Shown here piece by piece: positions 52,660 to 61,716 of a stretch of DNA of 64,000 nucleotides (positions are counted from its first letter, which is position 1; the number at the start of each line of letters is the position of its first letter). The DNA is from Solibacillus sp040273735 (lineage in GTDB: Bacteria; Bacillota; Bacilli; Bacillales_A; Planococcaceae): NCBI RefSeq assembly GCF_040273735.1, contig NZ_JBELZM010000015.1, forward strand, positions 1 through 64,000, given 5' to 3'. The notes beneath the pieces were generated by a model. It was not told the origin of the DNA. It did not search any database and saw only the letters and a list, made by a program, of their open reading frames with translations. Both the position numbers and the translations under genes were made by a program.

Positions 52660-53592
52660 CTATTTCGCTAATTTTTTATTGATAGCATCTACCATTGCAT
52701 CAATGAATAAAGGATGTGTATTTGGCATTGTCGGGCGATAGTAGCTTGCACCGATTTCGTCACAAACAACTTTACACTCAATGTCATTATCATATAGCAC
52801 TTCTAAATGCTCTGTAACAAATCCTACTGGTGTATAGATGAATGCTTTATAACCTTTTTGCTCAAATAATTCCTTCGTTAAGTCCTGTACATCCGGTCCC
52901 AGCCATGGCTCTGGTGTTTGTCCAGCTGATTGCCAGCCTACTTCAACATTCACAATATCAGAAGCCTCTTCAATTAAACGTGCTGTTTCGATTAACTGCT
53001 CTTCATAAGGATCGCCCGCAAGTTTAATTTTTTCCGGCAATGAGTGGTTAGACACGATTAAGCAAGCATTTGCGCGCTCTTCTTCTGTCATTTTTGCCAA
53101 CTCGCCATTCACGGCATTTTTCCAGAATTCAATGAACTTAGGCTCGTCATACCATGCTTCAACAGAAGTGATATTTAACGTGCCGCCCAATTTTTCCGCC
53201 GCTTCTTTCGCTCGTCCATTGTACGATTTAATAGAGAAAGTCGAGAAGTGTGGTGCTAAAACGATTGATACCGCCTCAGTGATTCCTTCTTTCACCATTG
53301 CTTCTACTGCATCTTCTACAAATGGTTCAATATGCTTTAAGCCGATAAATACTTTATATTCCACTTCGTCCTGTACTTCGTTCAAACGTGCACACAATGC
53401 ATGGGCCTGTGCTTCCGTCATTTTCGCAAGCGGAGAAATACCGCCGATTGCACGGTAACGTTCTGTTAAGTCGTCCAAATGTTCCTGGCTCGGTTTGCGG
53501 CCATGACGAATATGTGTGTAATAACGTTCAATATCTTCTTCTTTATATGGCGTACCATAAGCCATTACTAATAACCCGCGTACTTCTTTCAT
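52660..53592 (-). CDS. hemH: coproporphyrin/protoporphyrin ferrochelatase
   Basis: This 310-residue ferrochelatase inserts Fe2+ into coproporphyrin III (CpfC in Gram-positives). It starts KEVRGLLVMAYGTPYKEEDIERYYTHIRHGRKP. The metal-binding His is in VSNHSLPEKI (about 182) and the Glu in PVGFVTEHLEVLYDNDIE (about 260). The length equals B. subtilis HemH. The ribosome-binding site is AGAGGTGAACTTAC. A 156-bp gap to hemE with a perfect TTCACCGGTGAA palindrome (53711-53722) may hold an extra promoter. Confidence 0.96.
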   Translation of the reverse strand: MKEVRGLLVMAYGTPYKEEDIERYYTHIRHGRKPSQEHLDDLTERYRAIGGISPLAKMTEAQAHALCARLNEVQDEVEYKVFIGLKHIEPFVEDAVEAMVKEGITEAVSIVLAPHFSTFSIKSYNGRAKEAAEKLGGTLNITSVEAWYDEPKFIEFWKNAVNGELAKMTEEERANACLIVSNHSLPEKIKLAGDPYEEQLIETARLIEEASDIVNVEVGWQSAGQTPEPWLGPDVQDLTKELFEQKGYKAFIYTPVGFVTEHLEVLYDNDIECKVVCDEIGASYYRPTMPNTHPLFIDAMVDAINKKLAK

Positions 53593-53748
53593 GTAAGTTC
53601 ACCTCTGCATGTTTTTAAACACGTTTCTTTTTTATTAGTTTTAAAGGTTTTACATCCCATTTATTTTGGGGTGCTCTCCAGTCAACCTTCATCTATACAG
53701 TTTTCTCACCTTCACCGGTGAATAATCAAATTTATATTTGTTGTTGTA

Positions 53749-54801
53749 TTATGAACGTTTTGCGATTTGTTCGCGGCTGTATTCGTGTACAAATGTTGTT
53801 AGTCGTTTTAATACAGCTGGATCTACTTCCGGGAAGACGCCGTGACCTAAGTTGAAAATATGTCCGCCTGTATGCACTAATCCTTGATCCACAATATCTT
53901 TTGCTCGTGCTTCGATTACGTTCCAGTCTGCCAGTAATAATGTAGGATCCAAGTTCCCTTGTACCGCTTTTGTTACGCCGCGTGCTTCTGCTTCACGGAT
54001 TGGTAAACGCCAGTCCAAACCTACTACATCGACTGGCAGGTCATGCCATTCGTTTACTAAATGCGATGCACCTACACCAAACTGGATTAACGGCACATTT
54101 AATGCGCGCAATTCAGCAAAAATACGTGTCATTGTCGGCTTGATAAAAATACGGTAATCTTCCACATTTAATGCACCAACCCAAGAATCGAAAATTTGGA
54201 TTGCCTTTGCACCAGCTTCTACTTGCGCTGTAATATCCACAATAATCATGTCAGCCAGTTTTTCCATTAAAGCAAACCATGCTTTAGGCTGTGAAACCAT
54301 GAATGATTTTGTTTTAGCGTAGTTTTTGCTTGGTCCGCCTTCAATCATATAGCTCGCAAGCGTGAACGGAGCACCGCCAAAACCGATTAACGGAACATTT
54401 AACTGTTCTGTTGTTAACATTTTAATTGTTTCTAGCACATAAGGTGTATGTTCTTGTGCGTTGAAATCACGTAAGTTTTCTACATCAGCAGCTGAACGGA
54501 TAGGATTTGAAATTACCGGACCGATTCCTGCTTTTATTTTTACATCAATTCCTATTCCTGGTAAAGGGGTAACGATATCTTTATAAAGAATCGCTGCATC
54601 TACATTGTATTGTTCAACAGGTAAACGCGTCACATATGCACATAACTCCGGCTGCATTGTAATCTCTTCTAATGAATATTTTTCTTTTATTTCACGATAC
54701 TCTGGCTGTGAACGGCCTGCCTGGCGCATAAACCAAACTGGCGTATGTTCTACTTGCTCACCGCGAGCAGCACGTAACAATGTGTCATTAAATTTCATCA
54801 T
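53749..54801 (-). CDS. hemE: uroporphyrinogen decarboxylase
   Basis: This 350-residue enzyme decarboxylates uroporphyrinogen III to coproporphyrinogen III. The signature PVWFMRQAGRSQPEYREIKEKYS lies at about 21-43, and GFGGAPFTLASYMIEGGPSKNY at about 140. HGVFPEVDP is near 320. Two ATGs (54801, 54798) are possible. It is divergent from hmoB. Confidence 0.97.
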   Translation of the reverse strand: MMKFNDTLLRAARGEQVEHTPVWFMRQAGRSQPEYREIKEKYSLEEITMQPELCAYVTRLPVEQYNVDAAILYKDIVTPLPGIGIDVKIKAGIGPVISNPIRSAADVENLRDFNAQEHTPYVLETIKMLTTEQLNVPLIGFGGAPFTLASYMIEGGPSKNYAKTKSFMVSQPKAWFALMEKLADMIIVDITAQVEAGAKAIQIFDSWVGALNVEDYRIFIKPTMTRIFAELRALNVPLIQFGVGASHLVNEWHDLPVDVVGLDWRLPIREAEARGVTKAVQGNLDPTLLLADWNVIEARAKDIVDQGLVHTGGHIFNLGHGVFPEVDPAVLKRLTTFVHEYSREQIAKRS

Positions 54802-54952
54802 TTTTGATTTCTACCCCTTAAAGTAAATTCTTTTTTATTCTATACCTCAAAAACGTCATTGATATCCATCATCGACTATAAACTTTTCATAAATAATTGT
54901 ATAGATTTCTTCAATAAATGTCATAAATTTGTCTCTTCTGCTATAGAACTTT

Positions 54953-54981
54953 TTGACAAATGGCTTGAATATCTTTATAAA
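54953..54981 (+). promoter_or_regulatory. hmoB promoter
   Basis: TTGACA (54953-54958) and TATAAA (54976-54981) are 17 bp apart, 31 bp upstream of the hmoB ATG. No clear Fur box is seen over it. Confidence 0.65.
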
Positions 54982-55012
54982 TGGAAATAATAGTGTAAGG
55001 AGGTCGGTATAT

Positions 55013-55519
55013 ATGAATTTTTATGTAACTTCAGGAACACCTGACTATATGGAAAAATTAATCACAAAAAATCCACAGCACCCATTAATTTTATTGCAAG
55101 GAAATGGAAATTCGGTGGTGTTGCACGAAACAGATAAAAAATCTATTTTCGCAGTACCTCGCAAATTCGAAGTCATTGCACAAGATGGGCAGTTTACACA
55201 AAAGGGCTATTTTACTTTTTTCAATATGCCCATTATGTCAGATGAACGCCCGGTTTTCGAGAAAAAAGCTCTCGACGTCATCCCTGCATTGAATTCCAAT
55301 GACGCTGTAATTGCCTACCGGTTATTGCGTCCGGTTAAAGCAGAAACCTATATATTTATTATTCAATGGGGCGGACCTGCTTCCTATGAAGTTTGGAAAG
55401 CCAGCGATGAGTATAAAACTTCATTTGCCCCTGTTTTTGAAGGTACGACACAAGTGTTACAGTCGATGTTCAACTCATCTTCTTATATTACGACATATAG
55501 TGGAGCTTCAAAAGAATAA
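55013..55519 (+). CDS. hmoB: haem-degrading monooxygenase HmoB
   Basis: This 168-residue protein has an N-terminal extension of about 65 residues and a C-terminal ABM/IsdG-type ferredoxin-like domain (NDAVIAYRLLRPVKAETYIFIIQWGG, WKASDEYKTSF). This layout and the position beside hemE match B. subtilis HmoB (YhgC), which breaks open haem and releases iron. AAGGAGG before ATG 55013 fixes the start. The length is close to HmoB. Confidence 0.88.
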   Translation: MNFYVTSGTPDYMEKLITKNPQHPLILLQGNGNSVVLHETDKKSIFAVPRKFEVIAQDGQFTQKGYFTFFNMPIMSDERPVFEKKALDVIPALNSNDAVIAYRLLRPVKAETYIFIIQWGGPASYEVWKASDEYKTSFAPVFEGTTQVLQSMFNSSSYITTYSGASKE

Positions 55520-55529
55520 TGCTTTTATG

Positions 55530-55561
55530 AAAAATGCTACGATTGTATTTCGTAGCATTTT
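55530..55561 (+). terminator. hmoB terminator
   Basis: The stem AAAATGCTACGA and its complement with a short loop ends in TTTTT on the plus strand, 11 bp after the stop. Confidence 0.92.
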
Positions 55562-55641
55562 TATATAAAATAATACATATTTACAAAATCTTTCGTTTTC
55601 CGAACTATTCTGCTTCTAACTAATTAAAAGGCGGTTATGAT

Positions 55642-56193
55642 GTGAAAATTCAAATTCAGTTGTTTAAAGCTTTCTTCGTGTCTGGAATTCTTGGCTTCGG
55701 TGGAGGTCCGACAATTATTCCATTACTACACAAAGAAGTGGTGGAAAAATATAAACTTATGACGGATGATGATTTTTCTGATGTTTTATCGATCGGAAAC
55801 ACATTGCCTGGACCGATTGCGACAAAGATGGCAGGTTATATTGGTTACCGTATTGGCGGATTGCTCGGGTTAATCAATGCCCTGTTTGCCTCGGTAATGC
55901 CTACTGTACTATTAATTATTATTCTATTAAATTCATTGAACCAATTTAGCAACTCTGACTTTATCAATAATATGTCTAAAGGGGTAATACCCATTGTGAC
56001 AGTTATGATGGGGCTTTATGCATTCGACTTTTTAAAAAAATCGCATAAAGCTTTAGGTCTAAAAATCAGCGCTATTATTTTCTTATTCAGCTTTATAACA
56101 ATAGTCGTATTTGATCTCCACCCTGGGATCATCATTGGTTCACTCTTAATATTAGCGCTTGCATTGCCCGCTAAAGGAGGAAAAGAACAATGA
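55642..56193 (+). CDS. chromate transporter, first subunit
   Basis: This 183-residue short-chain CHR-family protein has about five or six helices and the motif GFGGGPTIIPLLHKEVVEK (about 18-36), then LSIGNTLPGPIATKMAGYIGYRIGG (about 49-73). Short-chain CHR proteins work in pairs and export chromate in B. subtilis (YwrB/YwrA). A role in sulfate or other anion transport is possible. The start codon is GTG after AAGGCGGTTATGAT. Confidence 0.9.
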   Translation: MKIQIQLFKAFFVSGILGFGGGPTIIPLLHKEVVEKYKLMTDDDFSDVLSIGNTLPGPIATKMAGYIGYRIGGLLGLINALFASVMPTVLLIIILLNSLNQFSNSDFINNMSKGVIPIVTVMMGLYAFDFLKKSHKALGLKISAIIFLFSFITIVVFDLHPGIIIGSLLILALALPAKGGKEQ

Positions 56194-56717
56194 TATTATG
56201 GGAACTATTTATTGCATTTTTAATACCGAACCTTTTAGCATACGGTGGCGGACCTGCGTCAATCCCGTTAATTGAACATGAAGTGGTAGACAGGTATGAG
56301 TGGATGACGCAAAGTGAATTCAGTGAGTTTCTTGCTCTGGCAAATTCACTGCCCGGTCCTATTGCAACGAAGATGGCAGGCTATATCGGATTTGAAGTCG
56401 GCGGATTTTTAGGTAGTTTTATAGCATTATTCGCGACAGTTGCCCCTACCCTGATTTTGATGATCACACTATTGAATCTTCTACAAAAATATAGAGATTC
56501 CCCTAAAGTAATGCGGTTATCAAGCTTTGTATTACCTGCAATTGCCGTATTATTAATTACATTAACCTTCGATTTCGCAAAGTCTTCCTATGAATCAAAT
56601 AAACTGATTCCAACGATTTTAATGATTATCGGCAGCTATATTGCTTTGGAAAAATTTAAAGTTCCTTCTATTATAGTAATTGCCGTCGGGTTATTAATTG
56701 GAGGATTCTTGTTATAA
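56190..56717 (+). CDS. chromate transporter, second subunit
   Basis: This 175-residue partner of the previous gene has AYGGGPASIPLIEHEVVDRYEWM and LANSLPGPIATKMAGYIGFEVGG, an antiparallel duplicate of the same fold. It overlaps the first gene by 4 bp (ATGA), so the two are translationally coupled. The ribosome-binding site is AAAGGAGG inside the first gene. Confidence 0.9.
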   Translation: MILWELFIAFLIPNLLAYGGGPASIPLIEHEVVDRYEWMTQSEFSEFLALANSLPGPIATKMAGYIGFEVGGFLGSFIALFATVAPTLILMITLLNLLQKYRDSPKVMRLSSFVLPAIAVLLITLTFDFAKSSYESNKLIPTILMIIGSYIALEKFKVPSIIVIAVGLLIGGFLL

Positions 56718-56725
56718 ACATAATA

Positions 56726-56759
56726 GGCACCCATTTTCGCTCAAGAAAATGGGTGCCTT
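56726..56759 (+). terminator. terminator of the chromate-transporter pair
   Basis: The 14-bp perfect stem AGGCACCCATTTTC and complement is followed by TATTTATT on the plus strand. It lies between convergent genes and may also serve ecsB. Confidence 0.85.
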
Positions 56760-56777
56760 ATTTATTGTTACGTTTTT

Positions 56778-57956
56778 TTATTTTGACATTCTCATCGTCA
56801 GTTCACTGACTGCGATAATGACAACCGGAACGATGTAAAACTGCGGTTGCATCATTGCACAAAGTGTCACAATAATAGCCTGTACAATGCTTAGTTGACG
56901 AAGCAGTTTTGCGACAGCCTGTTTTCTCGTATCGCGAGGAATCGGGTAAAGCATGTCCATTCGGAAATCCCCTGCTGACATGAGGGCATACTTAAGCTGA
57001 AGTGTTGTCGCAAATGCCAAAGCACCTGCAACGATCCAAGTTACAAATGGAATCGTAATAAACATTGCAATAACAGCTGAAATCGCTGTTAACCGTACCC
57101 ATAAATAAAAATGGTCATCTGTACGGATAAACGTACGGTAAATTAAATATGCCTGTGTATTTTCCTTTTTATAGCTGATCGCTTTATACGCAATATCGAG
57201 CCATGCACGACGTTTTACAGAGCCCTTTAAATGCGGGACATCTGTGAAGTAGTTGGCAAAACGGTAAAAACGCATCATGCGGTTTTGCTCAAGCTTAATA
57301 AAATGTTCGTAAGGCACTGGATTATCCTGCACTTTTTTCTTCAATGTAAATGTATAGTAAGCCATCATAATAAGAAATACGATGCCTATCAAACCGTCTG
57401 CCAACGTCATTTGGATTCCGATAATCGACACGATTGCCCGTACAAAACGGTCGAGTATTATGGCATTACCCCGATTCGCATAACGGTAGTTGAACTCGGC
57501 ACGAACATTAATGAATTTCAAAACTGCGATAAATGCAGCAGTCAGCCAAATTTCCGCTGCGCTAAGTGTCGTAACCTCTTTCAATAACGGGATCGCTATT
57601 ATATACAGAACAACCGGCACTAAAAGCTGTGACCAGAATGTCCAGTTCATCGCCTTTTTGAAATAGTTCGGCATTTGGCTTTCCAGCGGCAATAAGTACA
57701 CTTGATCCGGTTCTTTCAATAATGTGACAGGTCTACTAAATGCAACTAAGCCCCCTACTATAACGGCAATGAGCCATTCTGCCGGGAAATCCGGCTGCAC
57801 GACTTTCAGCCATTCGCTGTACTGATATCCCCCTGCCCCTGCGATAAAGACAAGGACAATCGCAATATGCCCTGTAAAGACGAAGCGCATATACTTCATC
57901 ACTTCGCCGATGTAATGCTCGAAGCGCTTAGCCCATACACTATGCATGCTGTTCAT
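56778..57956 (-). CDS. ecsB: ABC transporter permease EcsB
   Basis: This 392-residue membrane protein has about eight transmembrane segments in two groups around a cytoplasmic loop with EQNRMMRFYRFANYFTDVPHLKGSVKRRAWLD. The EcsB family partners EcsA. In B. subtilis loss of Ecs affects secretion, competence and regulated intramembrane proteolysis by RasP. It starts with ATG after AAAGGAG and overlaps ecsA by 17 bp. No ecsC follows. Confidence 0.9.
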   Translation of the reverse strand: MNSMHSVWAKRFEHYIGEVMKYMRFVFTGHIAIVLVFIAGAGGYQYSEWLKVVQPDFPAEWLIAVIVGGLVAFSRPVTLLKEPDQVYLLPLESQMPNYFKKAMNWTFWSQLLVPVVLYIIAIPLLKEVTTLSAAEIWLTAAFIAVLKFINVRAEFNYRYANRGNAIILDRFVRAIVSIIGIQMTLADGLIGIVFLIMMAYYTFTLKKKVQDNPVPYEHFIKLEQNRMMRFYRFANYFTDVPHLKGSVKRRAWLDIAYKAISYKKENTQAYLIYRTFIRTDDHFYLWVRLTAISAVIAMFITIPFVTWIVAGALAFATTLQLKYALMSAGDFRMDMLYPIPRDTRKQAVAKLLRQLSIVQAIIVTLCAMMQPQFYIVPVVIIAVSELTMRMSK

Positions 57957-58689
57957 TGTCCTGCTCCTTTGTCATTGCAATATATAAGTCATCGAGAGTC
58001 GCAGTCGGCATATTGAAAGCTTTGCGCAAATCATTCATTGTCCCTTGTGCACGTACGCGTCCTTCATGAAGCAGAATGATGCGGTCACAATGTTTTTCTG
58101 CAGTCGATAAAATATGTGTCGACATTAGAATCGATGCACCTGCACGTTTTTTATCATCCATTTGGTCAAGTAATGACTGAATGCCGAGCGGATCTAAACC
58201 GACAAACGGCTCATCGATAATATATAAACTTGGATCGACTAAAAATGCGCACATAATCATTACCTTCTGGCGCATCCCCTTTGAAAAGTGCGATGGGAAC
58301 CAATTTAATCGCTTTTCCATACGGAATTCCTTCAATAAAACTTCCGAGCGTTGTTCCAAAGTTATTTCATCTAAACCATAGGCCATTGCCGTTAATTGTA
58401 AATGTTCTTTTAATGTTAATTCTTCATATAGTACAGGTGTTTCCGGAATATAGGAGAAGCTTGATCGGTACTTGTCCAAATTCTCCTTCAACGTCACACC
58501 GTTTAAACGAATTTCTCCAGAGCGTGGTAAGAGCGTGCCAATAATATGCTTGATCGTCGTACTTTTCCCAGCACCGTTAAGGCCGATTAATCCAACGAGC
58601 TCTCCTTTGTTAATTTCAAATGATAAATCTTGAATCACAGGCTTTCTCGTATAACCACCTGTTACATTTTGCAGTTGTAAAATTGTCAC
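57940..58689 (-). CDS. ecsA: ABC transporter ATP-binding protein EcsA
   Basis: This 249-residue ATPase has Walker A GLNGAGKST (about 36-44), signature FSKGMRQKVMIMCAF (about 137), and Walker B LYIIDEPFVGLDPLG. It drives the transporter with EcsB. The start is GTG 58689, eight bases after AGGAG; a GTG at 58698 is too close to that site. It is divergent from hit, as in B. subtilis. Confidence 0.93.
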   Translation of the reverse strand: MTILQLQNVTGGYTRKPVIQDLSFEINKGELVGLIGLNGAGKSTTIKHIIGTLLPRSGEIRLNGVTLKENLDKYRSSFSYIPETPVLYEELTLKEHLQLTAMAYGLDEITLEQRSEVLLKEFRMEKRLNWFPSHFSKGMRQKVMIMCAFLVDPSLYIIDEPFVGLDPLGIQSLLDQMDDKKRAGASILMSTHILSTAEKHCDRIILLHEGRVRAQGTMNDLRKAFNMPTATLDDLYIAMTKEQDNEQHA

Positions 58690-58999
58690 AGTCGTCACTC
58701 CTCTTTTCTAAATTTTAGTTTATCAAAAGCGAATAAAATTGAACACTGAATGCAACACTCAATTCAAAGAACAAAAAAATAAATCCTTCATATAAGAAAG
58801 TAGTTTTCCGAATAATCTATGATAGAATAAAGAAAAATAATAGTATCTTCACCATAAATTGGGGTTGTACAATTGATTTTTATTGCAGGCGGATGCTCTA
58901 CAAGGGAATTTACCGCCCTGTATTCCTCTCAATTTACAATAACATTATTTTCTAACTTCTAATGGTGAAAATCAAAAATAAAAAGGAGCGATAAATAGG
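58690..58999. other. divergent ecsA/hit spacer with a 29-codon frame
   Basis: This 310-bp region must contain both promoters; no single pair is convincing. A small frame starts with TTG at 58873 and ends at 58962 (29 residues, starting MIFIAGGCSTREFTALYSSQ), with only a weak GGGG site in front. A CAGG.CGG/CCGCCCTG inverted repeat lies inside it at about 58886-58921. Whether the frame is expressed is unknown. Confidence 0.35.
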
Positions 59000-59419
59000 A
59001 TGAGTGATTGCTTATTTTGCAAAATCATTGCCGGAGAAATTCCAAGTATTAAAGTATATGAGGATGAACATACTTTTGCCTTCATGGACATTGCCCCATT
59101 AACAAAAGGCCATACACTGTTAATCCCGAAAACACATTGTAAAGATCTATTTGAAATGTCAGAAGATGTAGCACGTAATTTATATGCTGCTGCTCCGAAA
59201 GTGGCTAATGCCATTAAAGCTGCTTTTGACCCGGCTGGTATGAATACGATTAATAATAACGGTGCTGAAGCAGGTCAAACCGTTTTCCATTACCATCTGC
59301 ATCTCGTTCCGCGTTATGACGAAAAAGATGGACTAGTGGTCAACTGGAATGGTCGTTCACAGGAATTCCCGCCAGATGTGCTGTCGACACTTTCTGAGGA
59401 AATTAAATCACACTTATAA
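59000..59419 (+). CDS. hit: HIT-family nucleotide-binding protein
   Basis: This 139-residue histidine-triad protein has CLFCKIIAGEIPSIKVYEDE at the start (two of the zinc-type cysteines) and the catalytic triad motif HYHLHLVPRY (His-x-His-x-His, about 97-106). The family hydrolyses nucleoside phosphoramidates or dinucleotides. The ribosome-binding site is AAAAGGAG. The position between ecsAB and a YtxH protein is conserved in Bacilli. Confidence 0.95.
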   Translation: MSDCLFCKIIAGEIPSIKVYEDEHTFAFMDIAPLTKGHTLLIPKTHCKDLFEMSEDVARNLYAAAPKVANAIKAAFDPAGMNTINNNGAEAGQTVFHYHLHLVPRYDEKDGLVVNWNGRSQEFPPDVLSTLSEEIKSHL

Positions 59420-59465
59420 TTGCTCCTATCAGTTATATTTACATAATTGTATGAGGAGACTATGG

Positions 59466-59496
59466 CCAGCATCTTTTTCATATATGAAAATGCTGG
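59466..59496 (+). terminator. hit terminator
   Basis: CCAGCA and TGCTGG arms with an inner TTTTCATA/TATGAAAA pairing are followed by TTTTTCTTTT on the plus strand, 46 bp after the stop. Confidence 0.9.
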
Positions 59497-59599
59497 TTTT
59501 TCTTTTAGTACTATCCCGCCCAATCTTTCCGATGTTTATCGGATCATGGATTTGGAAAAAGATTTGGATAACAAATATAAATAAAGTGAGGTTATCATT

Positions 59600-59968
59600 A
59601 TGAAAGCAAAATCATTTTTACTAGGTATTACAACAGGCATCGTTAGCGGTGCGGCTGTTATTTTATTTACAGCACCACAATCAGGGACAGCTTTAAGACA
59701 AAACTTATTGGAAAATACAAAAAATGCCAAATCAAAGCTCCAAGACGTTCAACATGAACTAAATAATGTAATGCAATCAATCACAACTTTAAAGGCAGAA
59801 GTGCAAAATAGTATGCCTAGTATAGTAAATGAATTAAAGGATAATTTCGCAAATTTCAAAACTCAGATAGAACCGGAAGCAATAAATTTAAAACAAGAAA
59901 TAGAGAAATTACAGAATTCTATAAGTGAAATCGAGAAAAATATTCCTTCAAATAGAAATAATGAGTAA
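59600..59968 (+). CDS. YtxH-domain protein (YhaH type)
   Basis: This 122-residue protein has one N-terminal membrane helix (SFLLGITTGIVSGAAVILFTAP, about 4-25), then the YtxH signature APQSGTALRQNL and a charged, mostly helical, coiled-coil-like tail. YtxH proteins are linked to general stress in Bacilli; the molecular role is not established. GTGAGG precedes the ATG. Confidence 0.87.
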   Translation: MKAKSFLLGITTGIVSGAAVILFTAPQSGTALRQNLLENTKNAKSKLQDVQHELNNVMQSITTLKAEVQNSMPSIVNELKDNFANFKTQIEPEAINLKQEIEKLQNSISEIEKNIPSNRNNE

Positions 59969-60163
59969 TGAACAACAATTCACCGCCAATACTTTAGCAC
60001 TATAATAAAGTTTAAAAACAGCCAAATTAATCCCAAAATTATCTTTTTATAGCATTAATCAACCAATGTTGAATTATTCCATTTTTCTAACTTTAAACTT
60101 TTTTCTTTTATTGCTATAATATTTTTAAAATAAAATGTTAAATGAAAGAAGAAGGTGATTGCT

Positions 60164-60721
60164 TTGACAGAAGATTTATACTCGCAACGTGAGGCTATGT
60201 TATTTAGCCAAAGAGTCGCACAACTTTCGAAAGCACTATGGAAAGCTATCGAAAAAGATTGGCAAACATGGATTAAACCTTTTGATTTAAATATTAATGA
60301 ACATCATATTTTATGGATTTCATATCATTTGAAAGGTGCTTCCATTTCAGATGTAGCTAAATTTGGTGTCATGCATGTATCTACTGCTTTCAACTTTTCA
60401 AAAAAATTAGAAGAACGCGGATTACTTACTTTCTCAAAACGTGATGAAGACAAACGTAATACATATGTTGAGTTAACTGATAAAGGCGCAGAACTCATCC
60501 TACGTATGTACGATCATTATCACGATACAGAACATACGATTTTAACAGGTGCATTGCCATTAAAAGAACTTTATGGACGTTTCCCTGAGTTTTTAGATGT
60601 GATGGCTGTTATTCGCAATATTTACGGGGATGACTTCATCGAAATATTCGAACGCTCTTTCTTTAACTTTAAAGAAACAATTGATGACAAAGGAAAGCCG
60701 TCAATCACAACAACTTCATAA
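60164..60721 (+). CDS. hpr: MarR-family transition-state regulator Hpr (ScoC)
   Basis: This 185-residue regulator is a close match to B. subtilis Hpr, with LSKALWK-IEKDW, DLNINEHHILW, and the winged-helix core GASISDVAKFGVMHVSTAFNFSKKLEERGLL. Hpr represses extracellular protease genes and sporulation functions. The preferred start is TTG 60164, spaced correctly after AAGGTG; GTG 60155 is in frame but overlaps that site. It forms part of the conserved hit-yhaH-hpr-prsA region. Confidence 0.94.
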   Translation: MTEDLYSQREAMLFSQRVAQLSKALWKAIEKDWQTWIKPFDLNINEHHILWISYHLKGASISDVAKFGVMHVSTAFNFSKKLEERGLLTFSKRDEDKRNTYVELTDKGAELILRMYDHYHDTEHTILTGALPLKELYGRFPEFLDVMAVIRNIYGDDFIEIFERSFFNFKETIDDKGKPSITTTS

Positions 60722-60731
60722 AATTTATAGC

Positions 60732-60766
60732 AAGAAATGTCGCCAATTAAATTGATGACATTTCTT
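60732..60766 (+). terminator. hpr terminator
   Basis: AGAAATGTC and GACATTTCT arms with an inner CAATT/AATTG pairing are followed by a long T-run on the plus strand, 11 bp after the stop. Confidence 0.92.
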
Positions 60767-60860
60767 TTTTTATTTATTATAGTTAGTTTTATGTTTAATA
60801 TTGTTTCGTTAATGGAAAAGCATAGTACGTCCTTTTCCATAATGTTTTAGGGGGGCTCAC

Positions 60861-61400
60861 ATGCATTGTTGGAAAACAATCAACATAGAGCGCGAATACG
60901 GTACGGGAAGGCTTGTATTATTGGCTATCACTCTTTTTGTCCTTGTATTTTGCTTTTCATACATTGCATTTAGTTTTAATTTTAACGGTAAGCATATTGA
61001 TCGCCATTTATGGTTAGTTTTATTAGTAATACCTTTTATTTATCCTATGCACAAATTTTTACATTATATCGCTCTGTTTCAATATAGAAAATCACTCGTC
61101 TTTCGTTTTAAATTTCAGCATTTCATGCCGGTTGTCCGGATGCGCCTGCAAAACGGCATTCCGAAAAAGTCTTACATTTTCGCACTCGTTACACCTTTTA
61201 TTGTTATTAATGCAGCATTGATCGCGGGAGGCATTTCCTTCCCTGAATATGCGCATTATTTTAGTGGATTGCTCGCTTTTCACTGTTGTATTTGTCTCAT
61301 GGATTTTTTATATGTGAAAAATTTAATGTATGCGCCAAACAATGCTATAATTGAAGAAACGCCAAGAGGTTATGAAATTTTAGTTCCGCTTGATATTTAG
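60861..61400 (+). CDS. DUF3267-family membrane protein (YhaJ-like)
   Basis: This 179-residue protein has about four transmembrane helices. The family (putative zincin peptidases) normally has an HExxH motif at the end of the second helix; here the corresponding segment is PMHKFLHYIALF, so the catalytic Glu is replaced by Lys. A second conserved stretch, GIPKKSYIFALVTPFIVIN, is retained. The site between hpr and prsA equals that of B. subtilis yhaJ. The function is unknown, and peptidase activity is doubtful. Confidence 0.75.
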   Translation: MHCWKTINIEREYGTGRLVLLAITLFVLVFCFSYIAFSFNFNGKHIDRHLWLVLLVIPFIYPMHKFLHYIALFQYRKSLVFRFKFQHFMPVVRMRLQNGIPKKSYIFALVTPFIVINAALIAGGISFPEYAHYFSGLLAFHCCICLMDFLYVKNLMYAPNNAIIEETPRGYEILVPLDI

Positions 61401-61433
61401 GTTTTATTGATGCTTTAGAGGGGAGGAATAAAT

Positions 61434-61619
61434 TTGTTACTACTTGTTGTAATCTTATTTTCAGTAATATACTTATTCCAAATAAATCGAATGACTGCCG
61501 CATTATGCAGTCGACGTGAAATTCCAGAAGAAAAACAGCCAAAAATTTTCCGTACGATTAATGTACTGATTACGATTTTACTTGTAAGCATGTACGTTGA
61601 AGTACTGCTAGCCGTTTAA
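61434..61619 (+). CDS. small two-helix membrane protein
   Basis: This 61-residue protein has two hydrophobic segments (2-17 and about 43-60) joined by a charged loop, NRMTAALCSRREIPEEKQPKIF. It starts with TTG after a strong GGGAGG site and lies 33 bp after the DUF3267 gene, so the two may be co-transcribed. I do not recognise a named family. Confidence 0.75.
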   Translation: MLLLVVILFSVIYLFQINRMTAALCSRREIPEEKQPKIFRTINVLITILLVSMYVEVLLAV

Positions 61620-61670
61620 AGAAATTTTATTTATGTAATAAATTTTTTGGTCCATACTTTAATAATTGGA

Positions 61671-61711
61671 AAAGGTGTGTTAAAAGTCGTAAAGACTTTT
61701 AACACACCTTT
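61671..61711. terminator. bidirectional terminator
   Basis: A perfect 18-bp stem beginning AAAGGTGTGTTAAAAGTC with loop GTAAA is followed by TTTTT on the plus strand. It lies between the two-helix protein gene and the convergent YjcZ-type gene. Confidence 0.95.
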
Positions 61712-61716
61712 TTTTC

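Noticed and set aside
55642..56717. frameshifted single chromate transporter gene
   Set aside because: The two halves each have their own ribosome-binding site and start with an ATGA overlap; paired short-chain CHR genes are normal in Bacilli.
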